A DNA stretch of 64,000 bases from Ga0074130 sp035492055 (GTDB taxonomy: Bacteria > Pseudomonadota > Gammaproteobacteria > Burkholderiales > Rhodocyclaceae): the NCBI GenBank assembly GCA_035492055.1, contig DATJJR010000081.1:1-64000 (forward strand), in the 5' to 3' direction. Below, piece after piece: positions 15,961 to 24,365 of the stretch (position 1 is its first letter; each line of letters starts with the position of its first letter). Both the position numbers and the translations under genes were made by a program. Under the pieces are notes generated by a model that saw only the letters and a list, made by a program, of their open reading frames with translations, made no database searches and had not been told where the DNA came from.

Positions 15961-15984
15961 CGTTATGTCACTTTTAGCCTAACG
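15961..15984. promoter_or_regulatory. ModE-like box 2, upstream of formate dehydrogenase
   Basis: CGTTAT, 11 bases, CCTAACG. It has the same half-sites and exact spacing as box 1, 127 bases downstream of it (about 12 helical turns). It lies just after a possible -10 (CATAAT, 15953-15958) and 13 bases before the ATG, a position suited to repression. Confidence 0.78.
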
Positions 15985-15997
15985 AAAGTCATTCTCA

Positions 15998-17701
15998 ATG
16001 AGTTCATCTACGGTTATCCCGATTGCTGACGCGAGTCGTATGCGCAAGGCGCGTGCAACACCGAAGGGGCGTTCAATCGATCCTCAGGCGGCAGAAGACA
16101 TCCGTGCATTACTGAAGGAGGAGCCGCGTCGCCCGGACCTGCTGATTGAGCATCTGCACAAGATTCAGGACACTTACGGCCACGTTTCGGACAAGCACAT
16201 CGTTGCGCTGGCCGCCGAAATGGGCTTGGCAATGACTGAGGTCTTCGAGGTTGCGACCTTCTATCATCACTTCGATGTGGTGAGGACCAATCTTGGTGAA
16301 ACCGCGCCCGCGGAGTTGACCGTACGCGTATGCGATTCGATGTCCTGCGAGCTTGCTGGCGCGCACGAGCTGCTGCACAAGCTTCCCGGGATTCTGGGCA
16401 CGAAGGTACGTGTCCTGCATGCACCTTGCGTAGGTCGTTGCGAATCCGCGCCTGTCGTCGTCGTCGGCCAAAACCCGATCGACAATGCGACGGTCGATAG
16501 CGTCAAGAAGGCGGTCGAGACCAAGGACGTCAAGGCAAAAATCACTGATTACGTTGGTTTCGAGAAGTACAAGGCAGAGGGCGGTTACAAGACCCTGGCC
16601 GACTGCATGAGCGGCAAGATCGACGTCGAATCTGTGTTGAAGACCATGGAGAATTCCGGTCTGCGCGGTCTGGGCGGTGCCGGTTTCCCATCCGGTCGCA
16701 AGTGGCGCATCGTCCGCGCCGAGGCTGGTCCGCGCCTGATGGCCGTGAATATCGATGAAGGTGAACCGGGTACCTTCAAGGATCGCTACTACCTCGAGCG
16801 TGATCCGCATCGTTTCCTCGACGGTATGCTGGTCGCCGCCTGGGCGGTTGGCATTGAGTCGATTTACATCTATCTGCGCGACGAATACGCGCATGTGCGC
16901 GAAATCCTGACCAAGGAAATCGCCGCGCTGCAGGCCAATTCGCCAGTCAAGTTACCACCGATCCATCTGCGTCGCGGTGCCGGCGCCTACATCTGCGGTG
17001 AAGAGTCCGCGATGATCGAATCCATCGAAGGCAAGCGCGGCATGCCGCGTCTGCGTCCGCCGTACGTGGCGCAGGTCGGCCTGTTTGGTCGCCCGACCCT
17101 CGAGCACAACATGGAAACCCTGTTCTGGGTGCGCGACATCCTTGAAAAGGGTGCCGAGTGGTTCACGAGCCATGGCCGCCACGAGCGCAAGGGTTTGCGT
17201 TCCTTCTCCGTTTCTGGTCGCGTCAAGAAGCCGGGCGTACATCTGGCGCCAGCCGGTATCACCATGAAGGAACTGATCGACGAATACTGTGGCGGCATGC
17301 TTGATGGCCAGGAATTCTACGGTTACATGCCGGGTGGTCCTTCGGGCGGCATTCTGCCGGCGTCGATGGGCGATATCCCGCTTGATTTCGACACTTTGAA
17401 CAAGTACGGCTGTTTCATCGGTTCGGCTGCCGTGGTGGTTCTCTCCAACAAGGACACCGCACGTGCCATGGCTGCCAACGCCATGCGCTTCTTCGCCGAT
17501 GAGTCCTGCGGCCAATGCACGCCGTGCCGTGTGGGTACCAGCAAGGCTGCCGGCCTGATGGGCACCGACAAATGGGATCAGGCGTTGCTGGACGATCTGG
17601 CACGTGCGATGGGCGATGCGTCCATCTGCGGTCTGGGCCAGGCTGCACCGAATGTCATTCAGTGCGTGATCAAGTATTTCCCGCACGAATTGAGCAAGTG
17701 A
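15998..17701 (+). CDS. fdh1B: NAD-linked formate dehydrogenase, beta subunit (NuoE-NuoF fusion)
   Basis: This is the 567-residue diaphorase subunit of a soluble formate dehydrogenase. Residues 30-160 are a NuoE-like thioredoxin-fold [2Fe-2S] domain with ligands Cys112, Cys117, Cys144 and Cys148. Residues about 215-560 are NuoF-like, with a glycine-rich FMN segment (GLRGLGGAGFPSGRKW), an NADH-site segment (GAGAYICGEE), and a [4Fe-4S] motif ESCGQCTPCR plus a later ASICGLG. This fusion in one chain is the layout of Methylobacterium Fdh1B, whose enzyme holds tungsten, rather than the separate FdsG/FdsB of molybdenum enzymes. It is followed by the alpha subunit after 96 bases. Confidence 0.92.
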   Translation: MSSSTVIPIADASRMRKARATPKGRSIDPQAAEDIRALLKEEPRRPDLLIEHLHKIQDTYGHVSDKHIVALAAEMGLAMTEVFEVATFYHHFDVVRTNLGETAPAELTVRVCDSMSCELAGAHELLHKLPGILGTKVRVLHAPCVGRCESAPVVVVGQNPIDNATVDSVKKAVETKDVKAKITDYVGFEKYKAEGGYKTLADCMSGKIDVESVLKTMENSGLRGLGGAGFPSGRKWRIVRAEAGPRLMAVNIDEGEPGTFKDRYYLERDPHRFLDGMLVAAWAVGIESIYIYLRDEYAHVREILTKEIAALQANSPVKLPPIHLRRGAGAYICGEESAMIESIEGKRGMPRLRPPYVAQVGLFGRPTLEHNMETLFWVRDILEKGAEWFTSHGRHERKGLRSFSVSGRVKKPGVHLAPAGITMKELIDEYCGGMLDGQEFYGYMPGGPSGGILPASMGDIPLDFDTLNKYGCFIGSAAVVVLSNKDTARAMAANAMRFFADESCGQCTPCRVGTSKAAGLMGTDKWDQALLDDLARAMGDASICGLGQAAPNVIQCVIKYFPHELSK

Positions 17702-17797
17702 GCCAATAATGAGTTAAGGGGGCTGCCCCCTTAACTCCCAAAGCATGTGAAGCAACATTTTGAACTGCCCCAACAGTGCTTCAAGTGAGGTTACGCA

Positions 17798-20611
17798 ATG
17801 AATGCAATCAACGAACAAATGACCCCGGCGCAAGTTGAGTTCACCCTCAACGGGAAGAAGATCACCGCCCGCGCAGACGAGACCATCATCCAGGCCGCCA
17901 AGAAGGAAGGCATTGAGATCCCTCACCTGTGCTACATGGACGGCATGCGTCCGGATGGCAATTGCCGCGCCTGCGTCGTCGAGATCAAGGGCGAGCGCGT
18001 GCTGGCCCCATCGTGCTGCCGCTTTCCGACGCAGAACATGGAAGTTAGCACCGACTCCGAGCGCGCCGTGCACTCGCAGAAGATGGTGCTGGAGTTGCTC
18101 AAGTCCGACGTACCGGAAGAGCAGTACGTTCTCGATAACGAGCTGACCTACTGGTTCAACAAGATGGACGTCGGCGCCCCGCGCTTCGACCGTCGTGAAG
18201 AGCCGGCACCTGACGTTTCTCACCCCGCGATGGCCGTGAACCTGGATGCATGTATCCAGTGCAACCGCTGCGTCCGTGCCTGTCGCGAAGAGCAGGTGAA
18301 CGACGTGATCGGCTATGCCTTCCGCGGCGCTCACTCCAAGATCGTGTTTGACCTTGACGACCCGATGGGCGAATCCACTTGCGTGGCCTGCGGCGAATGC
18401 GTGCAAGCCTGCCCGACCGGCGCCTTGGCACCGGCCCGCGGCGTTGCCATGCAAGTACCTGACAAGAAGGTTGAGTCTGTCTGTCCGTACTGCGGCGTCG
18501 GCTGTCAATTGACCTACAACGTCAAGGACAACAAGATTCTCTACGTCGAAGGCCGCGATGGTCCTGCCAACGAAAGTCGCCTGTGCGTGAAGGGTCGCTT
18601 CGGCTTCGACTACGTGCATCACAAGCATCGTTTAACCAAGCCGCTGATCCGCCGCGCCGATGCACCTAAGGTTGCCAACTTTGAAGTTGATCCGTCCAAG
18701 TACCTGGATGTATTCCGCGAAGCGACCTGGGAAGAGGCACTGGACGTCGCCATCAATGGTCTGAAGACCATCCGTGATCGCGACGGCAAGTACGCACTGG
18801 CCGGCTTCGGCTCTGCCAAGGGCTCGAACGAGGAAGCCTACCTGTTCCAGAAATTGGTTCGTACCGGTTTTGGCAGCAATAACGTTGACCACTGCACCCG
18901 CCTCTGCCACGCGTCGTCCGTCGTCGCATTGCTGGAAGGTATTGGTTCGGGCGCTGTGTCCAATCCCATCAAGGACGTGACCGAAGCCGAAGTCATCATG
19001 GTGATTGGCGCCAATCCGACCGTGAATCACCCGGTCGGTGCGACCTGGATGAAGAACGCGGCCAAGAACGGCACCCGCATCATCATCGCCGACCCGCGCC
19101 GTACCGAACTGGCTCGCCACGCTACCTACGATCTGCACTTCAAGCCGGGTTCCGACGTCGCCATGCTGAACGCGATGATGTACACCATCGTCGAAGAAGG
19201 GCTGGCCGATCAGGACTTCATCAACTCGCGTACCAGCGGTTACGAGGCGCTCAAGGAAAATCTCAAGGGCTACAGCCCCGAAGCCATGGAAGGCATTTGT
19301 GGCATTCCGGCTGAAATGTTGCGCGCCGCTGCACGTGATTTCGCTACTTCCAAGGCCTCGATGATTCTTTGGGGCATGGGTATTTCGCAGCACGTGCATG
19401 GCACTGACAATTCGCGCTGCCTGATTGCGCTGACCATGCTGACGGGGCAGATCGGCCGTCCCGGTACGGGTCTGCATCCGCTGCGCGGACAGAACAATGT
19501 GCAGGGTGCGTCCGATGCCGGCCTGATTCCGATGGTGTATCCGGATTATCAGCGCGTCGACAATCCCGAGGTGCAAGCCAGTTTCGAGAAGCTGTGGGGT
19601 ACCAAGCTCGATAGCAAGGTCGGCCTGACCGTCGTGGAAATTGTCGAAGCCATGTACGAGAAGCGGATCAAGGGTCTCTACATCATGGGCGAAAACCCCG
19701 CGATGTCCGACCCGGATGCCAACCACGCACGTGAAGCGATGGCCAAGCTGGAATGCCTGGTTGTTCAGGATATCTTCCTGACCGAAACCGCTTACCTGGC
19801 TGACGTGGTGCTGCCGACCTCGGCCTTCCCGGAAAAGACCGGCACATTCTCGAACTCCGACCGCATGGTGCAGATGGGTCGCCAAGCCCTGAATCCGCCG
19901 GGCGACGCACGCCAGGATCTGTGGATCATTCAGGACATTGCCAATGGTCTCGGCTGCGGCTGGAATTACAAGCACGTTTCCGATGTCTTCAACGAAATGC
20001 GGAAGGCCATGCCGTCCATCGCTGGTATGACCTGGGAGCGCCTGGAACGCGAACACGTCATTACCTATCCGTGCGAGAAGGAAGGTGATCCGGGTACGCC
20101 AGTGATCTTTACGGAAGACTTCCCGACCCAGTCTGGTCGCGCCAAGCTTGTTCCGGCGGATATCATCCCGCCGGCTGAGCGTCCTGACGACGAGTTCCCG
20201 TTTGTGTTGATCACCGGCCGTCAGCTGGAACATTGGCATACAGGTTCGATGACTCGCCGCGCCTCCGTGCTCGACGCTATCGAACCAACCTGTACCGTGC
20301 TGATCAATCCGTTGGATCTGGAAAAGTTTGGCGCCAAGCCGGGCGAGATCATCACCGTCGAGTCGCGTCGCGGCAAGATCGGTGTCTATGCCCGTGCCGA
20401 TGCTGGCACGCCGCGTGGTTCGATCTTCATTCCGTTTGCGTACTACGAAGCGGCAGCCAACAAGCTGACTAATGCTGCACTTGACCCCTTCGCCAAGATT
20501 CCCGAGTTCAAGTACTGTGCCGTTCGCATTACCCAAGGTGGTGCGCTGGAGCCGTTGTCCAGCTACGGTGGTGGACAAGCCTTGGCCGAGATCGAAGCTG
20601 CTCGCGTCTAA
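17798..20611 (+). CDS. fdh1A: NAD-linked formate dehydrogenase, alpha (W/Mo-bis-MGD catalytic) subunit
   Basis: This is the 937-residue catalytic subunit that oxidises formate to CO2 and passes electrons to the beta subunit. In order it has an N-terminal [2Fe-2S] domain (Cys45, 56, 59, 73), two [4Fe-4S] ferredoxin motifs (CIQCNRCVRAC and CVACGECVQACP), a further [4Fe-4S] motif (CPYCGVGC), and the bis-MGD domains. The metal ligand is Cys370 in RLCHASS, so it is a Cys rather than a selenocysteine enzyme. There is no Tat signal, so it is cytoplasmic. The two-subunit form and the nearby tup transporter suggest tungsten; molybdenum is not excluded. fdhD and fdsC-type chaperones are not in the window. 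Confidence 0.93.
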   Translation: MNAINEQMTPAQVEFTLNGKKITARADETIIQAAKKEGIEIPHLCYMDGMRPDGNCRACVVEIKGERVLAPSCCRFPTQNMEVSTDSERAVHSQKMVLELLKSDVPEEQYVLDNELTYWFNKMDVGAPRFDRREEPAPDVSHPAMAVNLDACIQCNRCVRACREEQVNDVIGYAFRGAHSKIVFDLDDPMGESTCVACGECVQACPTGALAPARGVAMQVPDKKVESVCPYCGVGCQLTYNVKDNKILYVEGRDGPANESRLCVKGRFGFDYVHHKHRLTKPLIRRADAPKVANFEVDPSKYLDVFREATWEEALDVAINGLKTIRDRDGKYALAGFGSAKGSNEEAYLFQKLVRTGFGSNNVDHCTRLCHASSVVALLEGIGSGAVSNPIKDVTEAEVIMVIGANPTVNHPVGATWMKNAAKNGTRIIIADPRRTELARHATYDLHFKPGSDVAMLNAMMYTIVEEGLADQDFINSRTSGYEALKENLKGYSPEAMEGICGIPAEMLRAAARDFATSKASMILWGMGISQHVHGTDNSRCLIALTMLTGQIGRPGTGLHPLRGQNNVQGASDAGLIPMVYPDYQRVDNPEVQASFEKLWGTKLDSKVGLTVVEIVEAMYEKRIKGLYIMGENPAMSDPDANHAREAMAKLECLVVQDIFLTETAYLADVVLPTSAFPEKTGTFSNSDRMVQMGRQALNPPGDARQDLWIIQDIANGLGCGWNYKHVSDVFNEMRKAMPSIAGMTWERLEREHVITYPCEKEGDPGTPVIFTEDFPTQSGRAKLVPADIIPPAERPDDEFPFVLITGRQLEHWHTGSMTRRASVLDAIEPTCTVLINPLDLEKFGAKPGEIITVESRRGKIGVYARADAGTPRGSIFIPFAYYEAAANKLTNAALDPFAKIPEFKYCAVRITQGGALEPLSSYGGGQALAEIEAARV

Positions 20612-20628
20612 GCGTTGCCACTCCTGAT

Positions 20629-20658
20629 AAAACGCCGCTGAAATTTCAGCGGCGTTTT
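20629..20658. terminator. Bidirectional terminator between fdh1A and mobB
   Basis: A perfectly symmetric palindrome centred at 20643/20644 has a GC-rich core (ACGCCGCTG/CAGCGGCGT) flanked by A4 and T7 runs. It lies 17 bases after fdh1A and touches the mobB stop codon, so it can serve both convergent genes. Confidence 0.92.
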
Positions 20659-20659
20659 T

Positions 20660-21154
20660 TTATTTGTTGAGGTGGGTGTAGTTCAGAACGAACTCGGCGA
20701 CCGCTGACGGTGAATTGAGATCAAGTACCGGTACATCAAGCCGCAACGGTTTATCGCTAGCAACGGCAACTACACCATGGCCAGGATAGAGCAGCTCAGC
20801 AACATGGTCCGGACGGTGCACTTCAATCTTGGCCAAGTCGCTGTGCTTGTAGCCTTCGATCAGCAAAAGATCGCAAGGGGATATACGGGCAATTTGCTCA
20901 TCCAGCGTCGGCTCGGCTTCGCCGCGCAGTTCGTGCATCATCGCCCAACGGTTGCTTGAAACGATCATGACTTCGGTACAACCCGCCTCGCGATGGCGAT
21001 AGGAGTCTTTACCGGGCTTGTCGATATCGAAATGATGATGGGCATGCTTGATGAGCGAGACGCGCAACCCCTTTTGCACGAACAGGGGAATCACCTGCTC
21101 AATCAATGTGGTCTTGCCCGATCCACTGAAACCCGTAAAACCGAAGACCTTCAA
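20660..21154 (-). CDS. mobB: MobB, molybdopterin-guanine dinucleotide biosynthesis GTPase
   Basis: This is a 164-residue P-loop protein with Walker A GFSGSGKTT at residues 7-15, the MobB-typical HHHFDIDKPGKDSYRHREAG, and SPCDLLLIEGYK. MobB assists MobA in forming the guanine dinucleotide form of the W/Mo cofactor that formate dehydrogenase needs. It is convergent with fdh1A. MobA is not seen in this window. No ModE-like box is visible in its own 108-base upstream gap, though the yqeB-like unit upstream on the same strand may read into it. Confidence 0.92.
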   Translation of the reverse strand: MKVFGFTGFSGSGKTTLIEQVIPLFVQKGLRVSLIKHAHHHFDIDKPGKDSYRHREAGCTEVMIVSSNRWAMMHELRGEAEPTLDEQIARISPCDLLLIEGYKHSDLAKIEVHRPDHVAELLYPGHGVVAVASDKPLRLDVPVLDLNSPSAVAEFVLNYTHLNK

Positions 21155-21262
21155 AACATTACTCCAAGTGGATTAACTGGCTATTTTACTGTGCGGCGAG
21201 TGCTGCAAGAAATTGATTGCACAGTTGGGCTGTCACCGACAGTCGACAGTAACAGTCGGAAA

Positions 21263-22045
21263 TTACGAGAAGTAACCCAATGTGCGAGCGACACCTTGCG
21301 CAATGCGCAGAGGACGTTCGCCCAGACCATAGCAGCCATCGTTCTTTTCTCGGGGATCCATTTCAAGGAGCTTTGTGCCTGCTTCGACATGGAGCCCATC
21401 ACGGCAAATTCCGCGCACATAACCATCGATCGGCACGAAAACAGGCGTCTGATTGAGTATGCCAACCGGGCTGCCTTGATTTAACCATTGCCCAATTCGA
21501 ACCCCGGTACGCAGAACTCCTTCGCAAGGCGCGTAAACGCAGCGTTCTCGTCCGATGCCGTTGATCATCTTGGGTTCGCCGGAGAGCGGCTGGCTCGAAC
21601 CGTGGGTAATGATTTCACCTAGATGATCACCCCACGCGGTTTCGACGACCACATGCGTTTGATCGCCGGCAATAAAATTCGGCCCCAACCCTATGGTCAG
21701 CGAGGCATGATGTCGCTGGACCTCGGGGACCACACGTTTGCGCATGCGCGCATCAACCAGTGCATCAGGCTGCAGGGCGCATACCGAGTGATCGATATCG
21801 TCCACCACAACGGGTATTGCCTGTCGGCAAGTCAGCATGTGCAACGCGTTGCTGCGGTCAATACGCTTGGCTAATACGCCTTCAAGCGAGACCTTTCCAT
21901 CGAACACAGCATCGGTAAAGGACATTCCGCGTCGCAGATATGACGGGTGTTCCACTTCGTGGATGATGACTTGGCAACCTGCCTGAAAGAGTCGATGAGC
22001 GACAGCCGACGCGACATCCCCACTTCCGCGGACCAATACCCTCAT
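21263..22045 (-). CDS. YqeB/EF2563-family protein linked to molybdenum hydroxylase maturation
   Basis: This is a 260-residue protein that begins with a dinucleotide-type motif (VLVRGSGDVASAVAHRLF) and ends in a biotinyl/lipoyl-like beta segment (GQWLNQGSPVG to GTKLLEMDPR). This matches the EF2563/YqeB family, named for selenium-dependent molybdenum hydroxylase systems in E. coli and Enterococcus, and related to XdhC-type cofactor maturation proteins. No molybdenum hydroxylase is in the window, so a role in W/Mo cofactor handling for formate dehydrogenase is the simplest reading. It lies downstream of two ModE-like boxes at 22132-22188. Confidence 0.82.
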   Translation of the reverse strand: MRVLVRGSGDVASAVAHRLFQAGCQVIIHEVEHPSYLRRGMSFTDAVFDGKVSLEGVLAKRIDRSNALHMLTCRQAIPVVVDDIDHSVCALQPDALVDARMRKRVVPEVQRHHASLTIGLGPNFIAGDQTHVVVETAWGDHLGEIITHGSSQPLSGEPKMINGIGRERCVYAPCEGVLRTGVRIGQWLNQGSPVGILNQTPVFVPIDGYVRGICRDGLHVEAGTKLLEMDPREKNDGCYGLGERPLRIAQGVARTLGYFS

Positions 22046-22131
22046 TGTGCAACTCCTGCCGTGATCAGTGCCGAGTCTTCCCTCTCAACGCAGGCTGTCG
22101 TTTGGGCGCGTCATTGAGAGGAAATCTTCAG

Positions 22132-22155
22132 CGTTAGGTCAAATTTTACCTAACG
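22132..22155. promoter_or_regulatory. ModE-like box 3
   Basis: CGTTAG, 11 bases, CCTAACG; the outer eight bases are perfectly symmetric (CGTTAGGT/ACCTAACG). It lies 87 bases upstream of the yqeB-like start and 164 bases before the HTH-HhH gene on the other strand. Confidence 0.8.
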
Positions 22156-22164
22156 CTTTGCAAT

Positions 22165-22188
22165 CGTTGTGTCAAAATTGACCTAACG
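22165..22188. promoter_or_regulatory. ModE-like box 4
   Basis: CGTTGT, 11 bases, CCTAACG. It starts 33 bases (about three helical turns) after box 3, so the two sites face the same side of the DNA and could bind regulator cooperatively. Confidence 0.78.
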
Positions 22189-22318
22189 ATGGAAAAAACC
22201 TCTCAAAGGGGCTTCAAGGCCGCCGCCATCGAGTTCTTACGCTTGGATAAACGATGCCATCAAGCATGACGGCCCGATTGCAGGATTGCGCAGCCACAAC
22301 GGTTGATAGTCAGTCCCG

Positions 22319-22741
22319 ATGACAGCCCCACTGCTTGAAGGACAAACGGAAGTGGGGGAAATATCTAAAGAGGCACGTGCCTTTGATATTTTTAACCGGC
22401 ATTCGGCAGGTGAAACTTTTGCCGCGATTGCCAGGGATTACGACATCAGTGCGAGCTATGTTGCCCAGCTTTATCACGAAGAAGAGCGACGACGCCACCT
22501 CCCGGAGCGATGGTTTTGGCCAAGGCAGCTCGATGGATGGCAGAACATGGAGTTCCATGTTCTGCGGGGTTTGCCGCTACCGCTGCTTCAAACGCTTTGG
22601 GCTGCAGGGTATAGAACCTTCGGCAAAATGGATGCAATGTCGGATAGCGAGCTGCTATCCGACATTCCCGACCTGAATAAACTGGGCTTGCGGAAAATCC
22701 GTCAGCACATTGCCCTGATTAAAGCGATGGCAGACGCCTGA
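22319..22741 (+). CDS. Unfamiliar HTH plus helix-hairpin-helix protein
   Basis: This is a 140-residue protein I do not recognise as a named family. Residues about 17-58 look like a helix-turn-helix (FAAIARDYDISASYVAQLYHE, split across 33-55). Residues about 80-137 resemble the helix-hairpin-helix domain of the RNA polymerase alpha C-terminus (LWAAGYRTFGKMDAMSD and LNKLGLRKIRQHI). Such a combination would suit a DNA-binding regulator or a polymerase-contacting factor. It is divergent from the yqeB-like gene across the paired ModE-like boxes. No clear ribosome site precedes the ATG at 22319. Confidence 0.7.
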   Translation: MTAPLLEGQTEVGEISKEARAFDIFNRHSAGETFAAIARDYDISASYVAQLYHEEERRRHLPERWFWPRQLDGWQNMEFHVLRGLPLPLLQTLWAAGYRTFGKMDAMSDSELLSDIPDLNKLGLRKIRQHIALIKAMADA

Positions 22742-22754
22742 GCCGAATTGACAG

Positions 22755-22770
22755 TGCAGGTTCACCTGCA
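22755..22770. other. Short hairpin between convergent HTH-HhH and tupA genes
   Basis: TGCAGGT-TC-ACCTGCA forms a perfect 7-bp stem 13 bases after the HTH-HhH stop codon. No T-tract follows, so it may or may not terminate. Confidence 0.4.
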
Positions 22771-22845
22771 GCGGGCCATACTGGAACCGAGCCAAATCAC
22801 GCAACACCCGGGACAGGGCACCAGGCAATCGCCGTACTTTGTCGA

Positions 22846-23661
22846 TTAGCGCTTTGCATTCGGGAAGAACAACTGGTCGTCACCAATCTTGTATGCAGCA
22901 ATGGCACGTTGACCGGTCGGTGAGATGATCCAATCGACAAATTTCTGTCCGGCCTCGACTTTGATGTGCGGGAATTTGGCCGGATTGACCAGCATGACGC
23001 CATATTGATTGAACAAGCGCTTGTCACCCTCGACGACGATGACCAAATCCTGTCGATTCTTGAACGATAGCCAGGTCCCGCGGTCGGAAAGAATGTAGGC
23101 GTTCATGGCGGCGGCGCTGTTCAAGGCCGGCCCCATGCCCGATCCGGTGTCCTTGTACCAGGGGCCTTTGACCTTATCAAGATCGATGCCGGCCAGTTTC
23201 CACAGACGCAATTCCGCCATGTTCGTACCGCTGCGGTCTCCGCGCGACACGAAGCTCGACTGGCTTTCCTCAATCTTCTTCAAGGCCGACGTAATGTCCT
23301 TGCTGTTGGCCACTTTCGCCGGATCGTTCTTCGGGCCGATCAGGACGAAATCGTTGTACATGACGTCATAACGCTTCGTGCTATAGCCTTCGGCAAGAAA
23401 CTTTTCTTCGGCGGCCTTATCGTGAACAAACACGACATCGGCGTCGCCGCGCCGTGCCATATCCAGGGCCTGGCCGGTTCCGAGCGCGACGACGCGCACT
23501 TCGATCCCAGTTTCTTTCTGGAATATCGGCAGAAGGAAATTGAACAGCCCCGATTGCTCGGTCGAGGTTGTCGAGGCAACGGTGATGAAAGTATCGGCAG
23601 CTTGGGCGGGCAGAATGCCGGCGAGTAGAGCAACACACAAGAGACGTCGGATCAGATTCAC
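22846..23661 (-). CDS. tupA: TupA-type tungstate-binding periplasmic protein
   Basis: This is a 271-residue solute-binding protein with a signal peptide (1-22, ending AQA). The mature N-terminus carries ASTTSTEQSGL, the TTTS-like oxyanion loop of TupA, and RGDRSGTN at mid-protein is a second family hallmark. TupA proteins bind tungstate very tightly and molybdate less well. The GTG at 23661 has a strong AAGGAGG and overlaps the tupC stop (GTGA), while longer frames start inside tupC. Gene order is tupB-C-A rather than the usual A-B-C. Confidence 0.9.
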   Translation of the reverse strand: MNLIRRLLCVALLAGILPAQAADTFITVASTTSTEQSGLFNFLLPIFQKETGIEVRVVALGTGQALDMARRGDADVVFVHDKAAEEKFLAEGYSTKRYDVMYNDFVLIGPKNDPAKVANSKDITSALKKIEESQSSFVSRGDRSGTNMAELRLWKLAGIDLDKVKGPWYKDTGSGMGPALNSAAAMNAYILSDRGTWLSFKNRQDLVIVVEGDKRLFNQYGVMLVNPAKFPHIKVEAGQKFVDWIISPTGQRAIAAYKIGDDQLFFPNAKR

Positions 23662-24365
23662 GGTAGTTCCTCCTTGAGAAAGTCGATGGCGGCCTGCGAT
23701 TGCGGGTGCCGAAAAAAATCGTGTGTTGGTGCGCACTCGTGAATGCGGCCGGCGGCAAGAAACACAATGTTCTGACCAAGACGCCGTGCCTGTCCCAAAT
23801 GGTGCGTCACCATCACGATGGTGGTGCCCGCGGCGTGCAATGCGGCAATGCCGGCTTCGATTGCTCGTGCAGCACCGGGATCGAGGCTCGCCGTCGGCTC
23901 GTCGAGAAAAAGGATTCTCGGGCGCAGGGCAGCGGCACGCGCCAATGCAACGCGCTGCTGCTCACCACCGGACAGCACGCGCGCAGGTCGATCCGCCAAA
24001 TGCTGCAGGCCGACGCTTTCGAGTGCAAACATGGCTCGATGCCGGGCTTCGTGTACTGGCATGCCTTGTACGCGCAGCCCATATGCGACATTGGCGATGA
24101 CGGAGCGCCGCAGCATGACAGGGCGTTGGAACAGCATTGCCTGGGATGTCGGACGCTCCGCCAGCGTGCCCCAGCGTATCGTGCCGCGGCTGGGCTGCAG
24201 CAAGCCATGCATGATGCGCATCAATATGCTTTTACCGGCACCATTGGGACCGAGAATCACGGTACAACTACCCGCAGCAATATTCAGGTTGACGTTTTCG
24301 AGAATGGACCTGCCGTCCAAGGCAAAGCCAATGTCGTCAAGTTGTAGCGGAAACATGTCGCTCAT
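23658..24365 (-). CDS. tupC: TupC-type ABC transporter ATPase
   Basis: This is a 235-residue ABC ATPase with Walker A GPNGAGKS, signature LSGGEQQRVALARA, Walker B ILFLDEPTASLD and switch His in VMVTHHLGQA. It energises uptake through TupB. The ATG at 24365 overlaps the tupB stop as ATGA; a longer start at 24386 lies inside tupB. The gene is translationally coupled to both neighbours. Confidence 0.92.
   Translation of the reverse strand: MSDMFPLQLDDIGFALDGRSILENVNLNIAAGSCTVILGPNGAGKSILMRIMHGLLQPSRGTIRWGTLAERPTSQAMLFQRPVMLRRSVIANVAYGLRVQGMPVHEARHRAMFALESVGLQHLADRPARVLSGGEQQRVALARAAALRPRILFLDEPTASLDPGAARAIEAGIAALHAAGTTIVMVTHHLGQARRLGQNIVFLAAGRIHECAPTHDFFRHPQSQAAIDFLKEELP

Noticed and set aside
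18632..20578. Open frame of about 650 codons antisense to fdh1A
   Set aside because: It is a shadow created by the codon bias of the catalytic subunit. It has no ribosome site, no family resemblance and lies fully within a strongly conserved gene.
20604..20610. CGTCTAA at the end of fdh1A as a further ECF promoter -10
   Set aside because: No TGTAAK element lies 16-17 bases upstream, and the site is inside the last codons of the gene.
22189..22269. 26-codon frame starting at the edge of ModE-like box 4
   Set aside because: No ribosome site, no conservation evidence, and its start overlaps the box. It is probably chance.
23347..23371. CGTTGT...ATAACG inside tupA as a sixth ModE-like box
   Set aside because: Its total length is 22 rather than 24 bases, the right half-site differs, and it is within coding sequence.
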